This document shows positions 1 to 6,850 of a DNA stretch of 9,723 nt, piece after piece (position 1 is the stretch's first letter; each line of letters starts with the position of its first letter). Made by a program: the position numbers and the translations under genes. The notes under the pieces are model-generated. The model searched no databases. It was not told where the DNA came from and worked only from the letters and a program-made list of their open reading frames with translations. Origin of the DNA: an uncultured Bacteroides sp. (lineage in GTDB: Bacteria > Bacteroidota > Bacteroidia > Bacteroidales > Bacteroidaceae); the NCBI GenBank assembly GCA_905197435.1, contig CAJJYX010000127.1:1-9723 (forward strand). Direction: 5' to 3'.

Positions 1-46
1 GCCAACTAATTCATACTTACAGTATTGCGAATTAGTTGGCTTTTTT
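1..46 (+). terminator. Strong rho-independent terminator of an upstream gene
   Basis: Positions 1-12 and 29-40 are perfect reverse complements (GCCAACTAATTC / GAATTAGTTGGC). Inside them, ATACT (13-17) pairs with AGTAT (21-25) around a TAC loop, leaving a 3-base bulge at 26-28. The result is a stem of about 17 bp followed immediately by six T residues (41-46). The T-tract lies on the + strand, so this would stop rightward transcripts from a gene outside the window. The hairpin may start before base 1. It also shields the transposase remnant from upstream read-through. Confidence 0.8.
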
Positions 47-91
47 GTATCTTTAAATATTCCCCCAAAAATACGGTTTGACGGCCAAGAC

Positions 92-103
92 GGGGGGGGG
101 GGG
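92..103. repeat. Homopolymer tract of 12 G
   Basis: Twelve consecutive G residues occur 18 bases upstream of the transposase ATG at 122, in otherwise AT-rich leader DNA. Tracts this long are prone to slipped-strand length change during replication. Its position in the leader of the transposase gene means length variation could alter promoter or ribosome-binding geometry, but that is inference. It is also a common site of read and assembly length errors. Confidence 0.9.
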
Positions 104-121
104 AAATATCCCAATTAAGAT

Positions 122-1472
122 ATGGCGAAGATACAAAAGATTTCAGAAATTCATCCTACTTTGGGTTTTACAGAATTCGATATTCTGGAAAAATATCGTA
201 AGAGTTTTCATGAGAGTAAACTTGGCAGCCTTCATTCGGTGTTTCCGTTTGAGAGCATAGCTAAAGAGATAGGCCTTTCACAATCTCACTTGGGGTGGAG
301 GAACAGTTTCAGTCCTTCCGCAAAGATAGCCCTTATGGTACTGAAGGCTTAGCTTACACCGGATTCTCTGATAGGTTACTGGTAGAACATCTTAACGGAA
401 ACATACACTATCAGTTGTTCTGTGGTATCATGATAGCCCCGTCCTGCCCTATAACGAACTACAAGATAATCAGTGCTGTCCGTAATGAGATTGCATCCCG
501 TCTTGACATTGACTTCCTTCAGGGAATCCTTGCCTCACACTGGAAGCCTTATCTTGAGAATCTTCACGTGTGTATGACCGATATCACATGTTATGAAAGT
601 CATATGCGTTTTCCTACGGACATGAAGCTCCTTTGGGAAAGGATCGAATGGCTCTATCGGCATATCTGCCAGCATTGTAGAGATCTTGGTATAAGACGTC
701 CCCGTAACAAATATACGGATATTGCGGTATCCTATCTGTCCTATTGCAAGAAAAGAAAGAGGAAGGTCTCAAGGACAAGGATGCTGAAATGTCGCATGAT
801 TAGACTCCTGGAAAAACTCATCATACAACGGGATGACATTCACAGAGAATACGGCTCTTCACTCACATATACACAGGATTATCAGAAACGGCTTTCCATA
901 ATCAGAAAGGTTCTTGTACAGGAAAAGGAACTCTTTGAAGGTAGGAAAATCAGTGACCGTATTGTCTGTATTGACCGTTATTACGTACGCCCTATCGTAA
1001 GGGGCAAGGAGACAAAATCTGTCGAGTTCGGTGCAAAGGTTAATAATATACAGATAGACGGAATCTCGTTTATTGAGACATCTCTTTCAAGGCATTCAAT
1101 GAGGGCATACGTCTAAAAGATTGTATCCGTATACATCAGAAGTTGATGAATGTAAGGGTAAGGTGTGTGGCTACCGATTCCATATACGCCAATAATGCCA
1201 ACAGGAAGTTCTGTACAAAATATGGAATATCCACATCCTTTGTGCGCAAGGGAAGAGCGGCAAAAAATGAGCCTTTGAGGAAGGTGCTTAGAAGTGAACT
1301 CTCAAAAGAAAGGGCCACCCGGCTTGAAGGGAGCTTCGGTACTCAAAAGCAACATTACTTGCTCGCAAGGATAAAGGCACGGAACAGGAAGACGGAAATC
1401 CTGTGGATTTTCTTCGGAATACATACGGCAAATGCCATACTGATGATTGAAAAGATCAAAATAGAACGGTGA
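122..1472 (+). pseudogene. IS1182-like DDE transposase, broken by two frameshifts
   Basis: This gene would encode the transposase that cuts and rejoins the insertion-sequence ends. The ATG at 122 opens residues 1-76 (starting MAKIQKISEIHPTLG), which stop at 350-352. The cause is a 5-bp tandem duplication, GCTTA at 347-351 and again at 352-356. Removing one copy joins the sequence KIALMVLKA to YTGFSDRLLVEHLNG in the next frame. That frame runs to 1116 but loses the family pattern after 1077, where one missing base (probable GAGCACATC read as GAGACATC) shifts the reading. Beyond it, SFKAFNEGIRLKD and the C-terminal part continue to the stop at 1470-1472. With both repaired the length is exactly 448 residues. 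The likely DDE triad is D152 (CMTDIT), D351 (VATDSIY) and E401 (RLEGSFGTQK), so the second shift separates the first Asp from the other two. Neither site has a slippery motif suggesting programmed frameshifting, so I call it a pseudogene. The exact IS family name is from recall of motifs. Confidence 0.85.
347..356. repeat. 5-bp tandem duplication that breaks the transposase
   Basis: GCTTA is present twice back to back (347-351 and 352-356). The first copy leads into a TAG stop at 350-352. Deleting one copy restores a continuous transposase frame across the join (A-Y-T-G-F-S-D). This is therefore the first inactivating lesion, and it is not a simple homopolymer miscall. Confidence 0.85.
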
Positions 1473-1570
1473 AAGCAGCATGATATGAGTTTACTGAAAG
1501 AATCAGAAGAGGTCATCAGGCTTCTTCCGCAGCGTCATGTCTTAACAGATAAGAGGAGAAAATACAGAAA

Positions 1571-1634
1571 AACAACAATAAAAATGGCATATGAAGTGAG
1601 CACGCTCTATCATATTCATATGCCATTGTATTTT
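1571..1634. terminator. Probable bidirectional terminator
   Basis: AATGGCATATGAA (1583-1595) and TTCATATGCCATT (1615-1627) are perfect 13-bp reverse complements around a 19-base loop. Read on the + strand the stem is followed by GTATTTTG. Read on the - strand it is followed by a T-rich tail (TTTATTGTTGTTTTT, from 1584 leftward). It lies between the converging transposase and the phosphatase-ended operon, about 110-150 bases past each stop, so it could end transcription from both sides. The stem is only moderately GC-rich. Confidence 0.6.
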
Positions 1635-1655
1635 GTAGGGACATTTACTGAATAT

Positions 1656-1702
1656 CCCACTGTAAATTAGTTCATTTCTGGTTACTGATGGCTTACAGTG
1701 GG
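1656..1702. repeat. 10-bp inverted repeat, role unclear
   Basis: CCCACTGTAA (1656-1665) and TTACAGTGGG (1693-1702) are perfect reverse complements separated by 27 bases. No T-tract follows on either strand, so a classical terminator is unlikely. It may belong to the right end of the decayed insertion sequence or be a structured tail of the phosphatase mRNA, which ends only 34 bases away at 1736. Confidence 0.5.
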
Positions 1703-1735
1703 CAGTATAGTTCTCCCGGAGTTTTCCTAATTTAA

Positions 1736-2971
1736 CTACTCCAGTACTTCTGCCAGGAAAGTTTTAACTTCCTTCCATGAATAATAAGGAAGCGTTTTGC
1801 TCTTCAACGGTAGCGTCACTTCACGTTCGTTCAACAGGAATTTCACAAGTATATCATTCTTTTTATTACGATAAAAAATTAATTGCAGATTGGCTCCCAT
1901 AGGAGAGATTCGATAATCTTGCCAAACAAGATGGAATTTTTCCATATCCGCCTCCTGATTGCTACATCCTTCTATTTGCATCAAAGCAAGCAGACGGATG
2001 AGGTGGGTATCATGTCCGAAACGGAGATCTGCTGCAGGAGTACCTTTTTTTATAGCAACATCCGCACTTTCCAAAATATTACGTAACAAAGGCACAGCGC
2101 AGCGAGGCATCAAACCGCCATTGAGCGGAGCTGCAGCATTACATACATACATGCGGGCATTCACTGTTTTCCAGATTCCTACTAATTCTTCATATTCAAA
2201 GATATCATAGAAAGACAAATCCAACTCAACATTCTGCATATCAGCGGCAATCCAATAAAGGCTGCGTATCATAGCGTCTTGGTCGGTTATCGCTTCAGGC
2301 TTCACAAACAGGGAGACCATCAGACGTTCAGGATGGACATTCTTTTTTTCAAACTCTCTGAAGCTACACCTCCACGGCGCCTTCTCAGAAGCAAATTTTT
2401 CACCTTCGGGGGATGTATAGGCAATATAATCCATATACCGATGGTAAGCTCTACGCTCCACATGCAAGTCAGGATTCAATTCTTTCAGTCGTTCTGTAAA
2501 ATAGCCCATGCTCATGGCACAACGTAGGGAAGTGGACGAACGAGCATCTATGAAAGCATCCTCACGAAATACTTGTGGGAAATTGTGATACATGCGTTCG
2601 GCTATCTCACGATGCTGACGTTCGCCAAGGGGAGTAATGCTTCCACTACATCCGTGGGCGTCTTCCCAAACCTTGTGCAGACGCTGACGGACATCCATGC
2701 CGAGAGGAGTGAGCTCAGAACATCGATAAAGGGAATCAAAAACACAGATGACTTCCGTATAACGTTCATCCGTTGTCATCCAACGGGATCCATGACGACC
2801 GTAGTGACTGATATAGAAAGGTTCATATCCTGCTGGAGTCGGAGCATAGACGGACGAAGGGGTAGGATAAGCATAATAAATACTTCCTGCTTGCTCCGGT
2901 GTCAATACGGGCTGGGAACGAGCGGTGAAAGTGCACAGTAAATACAATATAAAAATTATACCTTGTCTCAT
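1736..2971 (-). CDS. Exported histidine-type phosphatase
   Basis: This 411-residue protein belongs to the histidine phosphatase superfamily, acid-phosphatase/phytase branch, which hydrolyses phosphate monoesters through a phospho-histidine intermediate. The catalytic motif is R59-H60-G61-S62-R63 (in SHYGRHGSRW), with the conserved downstream Arg region at 144-150 (ARSSTSLR) and the proton-donor motif H320-D321 (RFGHDTHL). The donor is HD, as in acid phosphatases, and not the HAE usual in MINPP phytases. Residues 1-19 form a type I signal peptide (MRQGIIFILYLLCTFTARS), probably cut before Q20, so it should be periplasmic or secreted. The ATG at 2971 is chosen because it gives this signal. It is the last gene of the cluster, 117 bp after the GH28-like gene; I see no clear Bacteroides -7 or -33 promoter in that gap. 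Possible substrates are phosphorylated sugars or inositol phosphates. The substrate cannot be read from sequence. Confidence 0.85.
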   Translation of the reverse strand: MRQGIIFILYLLCTFTARSQPVLTPEQAGSIYYAYPTPSSVYAPTPAGYEPFYISHYGRHGSRWMTTDERYTEVICVFDSLYRCSELTPLGMDVRQRLHKVWEDAHGCSGSITPLGERQHREIAERMYHNFPQVFREDAFIDARSSTSLRCAMSMGYFTERLKELNPDLHVERRAYHRYMDYIAYTSPEGEKFASEKAPWRCSFREFEKKNVHPERLMVSLFVKPEAITDQDAMIRSLYWIAADMQNVELDLSFYDIFEYEELVGIWKTVNARMYVCNAAAPLNGGLMPRCAVPLLRNILESADVAIKKGTPAADLRFGHDTHLIRLLALMQIEGCSNQEADMEKFHLVWQDYRISPMGANLQLIFYRNKKNDILVKFLLNEREVTLPLKSKTLPYYSWKEVKTFLAEVLE

Positions 2972-3004
2972 CTTTGTGACTAATTTTAGTTATAAATATG
3001 AATC

Positions 3005-3082
3005 AGTGACGAACTATAGTCTATAAGCTACAAGTGCCTTTTTGACTATAGCACAGCTATTGGTAGCTCGTAGCTCGTCACT
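3005..3082. repeat. Nested inverted repeats in the GH28-phosphatase gap
   Basis: Between the GH28-like stop and the phosphatase start, an outer perfect 8-bp inverted repeat (AGTGACGA 3005-3012, TCGTCACT 3075-3082) encloses an inner one (CTATAGTC 3014-3021, GACTATAG 3044-3051). A short direct repeat TAGCTCG lies at 3064-3070 and 3071-3077. On the transcribed minus strand no T-run follows the outer stem, so it is more likely an mRNA-processing or stability element, or a dispersed intergenic repeat, than a terminator. Confidence 0.55.
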
Positions 3083-3088
3083 TGAACT

Positions 3089-4498
3089 TCATTCCTTTAT
3101 TTTCAAATTACGAACATCCTTCTGTCCAATGCCTTCAGCTGCCTGATCGGGACGGATATCTCCCCAGGTAACCGTACAATCATCTATCAAGATATCGGAT
3201 GCCGTATCGATATAGAATCCATACGTCTTATCATGAATGAATCCTTCGCCCACGCACGGACGTTTATCATAAATACCGCCCTCATAGGCAGTACGCTTCT
3301 GCAACAGCAGATCTACGTTTTCAAAGTAGATACGGTTTACCTTGTCTTGTGTATCCCCGCCTACAAAAATACCGTTCTCGCTGGTACACTTGATATTTGT
3401 GAAATAAATATGGCTTACTTCTCCGCAACCTCCTTCGGTAGCTCCCTTCGGAAAACGCCAACCGGCGTCCTTATGGTTACCTATGGCACGTGGATAAGAA
3501 GTCACGTAAATGGGTTCCGCTTTCCCCCACCAGACATCCGAGTAGAACATACAATCCACAATCATATTAGAAAAAATTACGTTGGTAACCGTTCCTTCAT
3601 CCCGGTTCTGAATACCGATGCCGCGATTGCTATTCTTGATGATACAGTTATTGAACAGCACGTTATTAATCTTATCCATATTTTCCGAACCAATTTTGAT
3701 GGCACAGGAACGGGAGACCATCGTACAGTTGGCCACCACAATGTCTTCGCATGAACCGTATTCCTCAAACTCGCGGCGATTCTTCAGGCAGATACAGTCA
3801 TCGCCCGATTCTATATGGCAATTGGCAATGCGCACATTCCTGGAGTGGTCTACATCGATACCGTCGCCGTTGCGTATCTTCAGATTGTTCAGAATAGAGA
3901 TACCATCAATGGAGGCATTATTGCAACCAATAAGATGAACCGTCCAATAGGCACTATTGCGGATGGTTATATCACGAATCACTGTCTTTTCTATATTGAT
4001 AAGCGTCAGTACATGCGGGCGGGGATCGAAGTCGGTCACCGGTTTCAGCTCGTAAGAATCTTCCAGTTCCTTGCCCATAAAGGAGACACCGTTTCCGTCT
4101 ATAGCTCCTGTTCCGGTGATGGATACCTCTTTCAGGTCTTGACCATAAATCCACATCATACCTTCACCACGGTTATCGCGGAAAGCGCTCAGTGCATAGG
4201 CAGCTTCATCGGGATTGGCAAGCAGACAGGAATTAGGTTCCAGATGTAGTTCTACAAACGAGGCAAGATGGAAAGGACCGCACATAAAAGTACGCCCCGC
4301 CGGAACAAGTACCGTTCCGCCACCCGACTTGGAACACAGGTCGATAGTAGCTTGTATAGCCGTGGCGTCATCGGTCACGCCGTCACCTTTGGCTCCGTAG
4401 TCCATAATATTGTAGACAGTCCCTCCGGTCTTCGGAGTGCCGCACGCCCCTAACAGCAAGATGCTGCATAGGGCAAATAAGAATGCTTTTACTCTCAT
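3089..4498 (-). CDS. GH28-like right-handed beta-helix lipoprotein
   Basis: This 469-residue protein is related to GH28 polygalacturonases, which hydrolyse alpha-galacturonic or related linkages in pectic and acidic glycans. Residues 1-18 form a lipoprotein signal with lipobox L16-G17-A18-C19, supporting the ATG at 4498. The residues after Cys19 (GTPKTGG) lack the acidic surface-export signal of Bacteroides, so a periplasm-facing location is likelier. Residues 29-48 hold the N-terminal Y-G-A-x-G-D-G-x-x-D-D-T/A motif common to beta-helix enzymes. The catalytic Asp motifs are present: N210-G-D212-G-I-D215 (NTD equivalent) and G232-D233-D234. The GHG motif is replaced (S264-C265-A266 in SCAIKIGSE) and RIK aligns with G295-I-Q297, so the usual His, Arg and Lys are missing. 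It probably acts on a sugar other than plain galacturonan. It follows the GH92 gene by 26 bp in the same operon. Confidence 0.85.
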   Translation of the reverse strand: MRVKAFLFALCSILLLGACGTPKTGGTVYNIMDYGAKGDGVTDDATAIQATIDLCSKSGGGTVLVPAGRTFMCGPFHLASFVELHLEPNSCLLANPDEAAYALSAFRDNRGEGMMWIYGQDLKEVSITGTGAIDGNGVSFMGKELEDSYELKPVTDFDPRPHVLTLINIEKTVIRDITIRNSAYWTVHLIGCNNASIDGISILNNLKIRNGDGIDVDHSRNVRIANCHIESGDDCICLKNRREFEEYGSCEDIVVANCTMVSRSCAIKIGSENMDKINNVLFNNCIIKNSNRGIGIQNRDEGTVTNVIFSNMIVDCMFYSDVWWGKAEPIYVTSYPRAIGNHKDAGWRFPKGATEGGCGEVSHIYFTNIKCTSENGIFVGGDTQDKVNRIYFENVDLLLQKRTAYEGGIYDKRPCVGEGFIHDKTYGFYIDTASDILIDDCTVTWGDIRPDQAAEGIGQKDVRNLKIKE

Positions 4499-4524
4499 AT
4501 TAAGTATATCTTTTTTTAATTAAG

Positions 4525-6849
4525 CTACATTACTTCCGGCGGACAGTTTTCTGCTCCCGCTCCCCATTCTTTATTCGGTTCATCCCCCATTACAAACTCC
4601 ATTACACCACCGTTCACCATATCCTGATGGGTAATATAATTCCGTGTATAAGGTTTTCCGTTCAGTGTTGCCGACTGGATGTAAATATTCTTCTGCGACG
4701 CATTACGGGCTTTCACGGTAAATGTCTTTCCATTCTCAAGATTCAGCGTAAAGCTGGGGAATGAGGGGCTGGCAAGTATATAATACGGAGTACCGGGACA
4801 TACTGGATAGAATCCCATAGCGGCAAACATATACCAGGCCGACATCTGTCCGGCATCGTCATTACCGGAAAGCCCACCCGGTTCATTCAGATATTCCGTT
4901 TCCATAATATGCCGGACGGCATGTTGAGTTTTCCAAGGCTCGCCTGCATAATTGAACATATAGGCAACTTGATGACACGGCTCGTTTCCATGCCAGTAAC
5001 GCTGTTCTCTGAACATGGAATCCAGTTTGGCTACATACTTATTCTTGCCTCCCATACAATCCATCAATCCGTACGGATCTTGCGGCACATACCAGGTATA
5101 ATGGCAAGGAGCGCCCTCAGTAATGAAACGGGCGAAATTGAAGGCATTGGCATCATTCAGGAAAGTACCATCGGCATGACGTCCCTGGGCATATCCGGTA
5201 CGGGGATCAATCACATTACGATAGTTGGCAGCACGCTGCATCAATGCCTGGTAGTCATCTACCTTACCCAGAGCTTTCGCCATCTGTGCAAGGGCAAAGT
5301 CATCATAAGCATATTCCAGGGTACGCGATACTTGCTCTTTCGTGTGGAATGCATCGGGTACGCCGTCTTCAAGAGGAATATATCCATATTTCAGGTAAGA
5401 AGTCAGGGCACGGCGGCCCATCCCGTTTTTATATTCATCAGGGTTGTAAGGAGTTTCAAAAGCATTCTTACGCATTCCTTCATAAGCCTTGTCTACGTCG
5501 AAATTACGAATGCCCTTACAGTAGGCATCACTGATGGCGGAGATACAATGATCGCCTATCATAGCGGCGGTATAGCTATTCCAGCAAGGAAAGGTGGGTA
5601 ACCAGCCGCCTTGCTCATATTTATGCACCAGAGATTGCATCATATCTCCGCCCTTGGTCGGAAAAAGCAGATTTATTATTGGATGCAGGGCACGATAGGT
5701 ATCCCACATACTGTAATCTTCATAGTACGTTTCTCCTTCAGGAAGTTGCCGTATCGGGGTTCCATTTGCAAAAGAGGGATAACGCCCATCTGCATCATTG
5801 AATGTATGCGGTAGGAAAGAGGCACGATAGAAAGCACCGTAAAACATTTCCTTGTCTCCAAGCAGTTCGGTCTCTACATCAATGGCGGAGAGATGTTTTT
5901 CCCAAATCTGTCTCAAATCTGTGCAAGTCTGTCCAAAGTCCCAATGAGGGATTTCAGCTTTCAGGTTTTGCAAAACACCGTTCCGGTCGGTAAAAGAGGA
6001 AGCGGCTTTTACCAGCACTTCTTCGCCTTCAGCTACATCAAACTCCATGTAAGCACCTATCTGTGCCGCATCACCTATCCGGGTGACACCTGGGGACAGG
6101 GAATCTCTCCTGAACACACCGTACCCCGTCAGCTTCTTTTGCAGCTGGACAATGAAATGTCCGCTATACCCTGTCGGTTTTCCCCAGCCCTGATAAATGC
6201 GGTGAACGGGATTATATCCGTAGATCTGATTGTTGAGGGTATCGATGCAGATGTACCCCTGACCTTCATCACTGTTGGGATTTACCACCAGATAACCTTT
6301 TCCTGCTTTTCCGTAGGTGAAACGGAAGATGGCGGAACGCGAACGGCCCGTCATTTCAGCAAAGATATTCTCATCCGGTAGAGAAACCCTATAATAGGCG
6401 GGAGTCGCTGTTTCCTCGGCATGCGAGAAACGGGTGGAACGTGCTTCCGGCTGACAACGTAATGTACCGAAGAGGGGCATCAGGGTCATAGAACCGTAAT
6501 CCTGCGTACATCCGCCCACAATCCAATGGGAGTTACGGAAACCTTGCAACAGAGAATCTGCATAATAATAGGGAGCTATACATTTTTGTTCCGTATCGCG
6601 CGTCTGCGCAGTCCAGAAGTTCATTCCGTTGGGTTCGAGTACTGCCGGAAGGGTTTGCCCATATTCTTCCGTATCCCTGCCGAACAATCCGGCTGTATGG
6701 GTAGCACTGGGGGCAGTGCCGACACGGGTGTCGATATAGGATAAGCGCGACTCATCATCCATTCCACAACGTCCGGTGCATGAAGTGGTACCCGGCAGCA
6801 AGGTAGTTATCAATAATAGGGAGCAATATGTATAGACCATTCGTTTCAT
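4525..6849 (-). CDS. GH92 exo-alpha-mannosidase, divergent subgroup
   Basis: This 774-residue protein is a GH92 enzyme; the family contains calcium-dependent inverting exo-alpha-mannosidases. The family hallmark G662-N-D-D-A-G-Q-M-S-A-W672, carrying the likely catalytic-base Asp residues (D664/D665), is intact. So are H620-G-N-E-P624, followed by YAGEPWKTQ, and E578 in EGAPCHYTWYVP, the expected general-acid region. Residues 1-23 look like a signal peptide ending TTSC, possibly a lipoprotein with Cys24, though the -3 residue is Thr and not Leu. The N-terminal domain is unusual: where most members have a TGxGGH/TFPGA-like stretch, this one reads YGQTLPAVLEPNGMNFW (63-79), and C582-H583 replaces the Trp-Gln usual in alpha-1,2 enzymes (from memory). 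Linkage specificity is therefore uncertain. The ATG lies one base after the acyltransferase stop (TAACATG), which implies translational coupling. No ribosome-binding sequence of Shine-Dalgarno type is seen. Confidence 0.9.
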   Translation of the reverse strand: MKRMVYTYCSLLLITTLLPGTTSCTGRCGMDDESRLSYIDTRVGTAPSATHTAGLFGRDTEEYGQTLPAVLEPNGMNFWTAQTRDTEQKCIAPYYYADSLLQGFRNSHWIVGGCTQDYGSMTLMPLFGTLRCQPEARSTRFSHAEETATPAYYRVSLPDENIFAEMTGRSRSAIFRFTYGKAGKGYLVVNPNSDEGQGYICIDTLNNQIYGYNPVHRIYQGWGKPTGYSGHFIVQLQKKLTGYGVFRRDSLSPGVTRIGDAAQIGAYMEFDVAEGEEVLVKAASSFTDRNGVLQNLKAEIPHWDFGQTCTDLRQIWEKHLSAIDVETELLGDKEMFYGAFYRASFLPHTFNDADGRYPSFANGTPIRQLPEGETYYEDYSMWDTYRALHPIINLLFPTKGGDMMQSLVHKYEQGGWLPTFPCWNSYTAAMIGDHCISAISDAYCKGIRNFDVDKAYEGMRKNAFETPYNPDEYKNGMGRRALTSYLKYGYIPLEDGVPDAFHTKEQVSRTLEYAYDDFALAQMAKALGKVDDYQALMQRAANYRNVIDPRTGYAQGRHADGTFLNDANAFNFARFITEGAPCHYTWYVPQDPYGLMDCMGGKNKYVAKLDSMFREQRYWHGNEPCHQVAYMFNYAGEPWKTQHAVRHIMETEYLNEPGGLSGNDDAGQMSAWYMFAAMGFYPVCPGTPYYILASPSFPSFTLNLENGKTFTVKARNASQKNIYIQSATLNGKPYTRNYITHQDMVNGGVMEFVMGDEPNKEWGAGAENCPPEVM

Positions 6850-6850
6850 G

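Larger units (their letters stand above)
41..1703 (+). mobile_element. Decayed insertion sequence, IS1182-like (ends unresolved)
   Basis: An insertion-sequence remnant is inferred from its transposase pseudogene (122-1472) and the flanking non-coding DNA with inverted repeats. I could not find a convincing pair of terminal inverted repeats or a target-site duplication, so the limits given are only outer guesses. The left is bounded by the terminator T-tract and the right by the inverted repeat at 1656-1702. A weak resemblance exists between the left hairpin (AACTAATT and TACAGT, 4-11 and 18-23) and the reverse complement of 1659-1672 (AACTAATT directly followed by TACAGT), but this is too short to define ends. 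The element lies converging on the sugar-degradation operon and does not interrupt any of its genes. Confidence 0.5.
1473..1735. other. Non-coding stretch between converging genes
   Basis: These 263 bases lie between the transposase pseudogene stop (+ strand) and the phosphatase stop (- strand). I see no convincing gene. A 61-codon frame at 1485-1670 (+) begins with ATG but runs through the inverted repeats and resembles nothing I recognise. The stretch holds two perfect inverted repeats, listed separately, and may be partly the right end of the insertion sequence. Confidence 0.6.

Noticed and set aside
48..55. TATCTTTA as a Bacteroides -7 promoter box for the transposase
   Set aside because: It resembles TAnnTTTG loosely, but no TTTG lies at the proper distance upstream, where the terminator stem is located.
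295..1116. Separate 273-residue gene starting at ATG 295
   Set aside because: Its first 19 residues are out of frame with the transposase family pattern; the rest is the central part of the frameshifted transposase.
1485..1670. 61-codon open frame after the transposase (+ strand)
   Set aside because: It runs through the terminator-like inverted repeats, resembles no protein I know, and lies in the tail of a decayed element, so I treat it as chance.
4909..5601. 230-codon open frame opposite GH92 (+ strand)
   Set aside because: It lies wholly antisense to a well-supported GH92 gene, lacks family features and is a codon-bias shadow.
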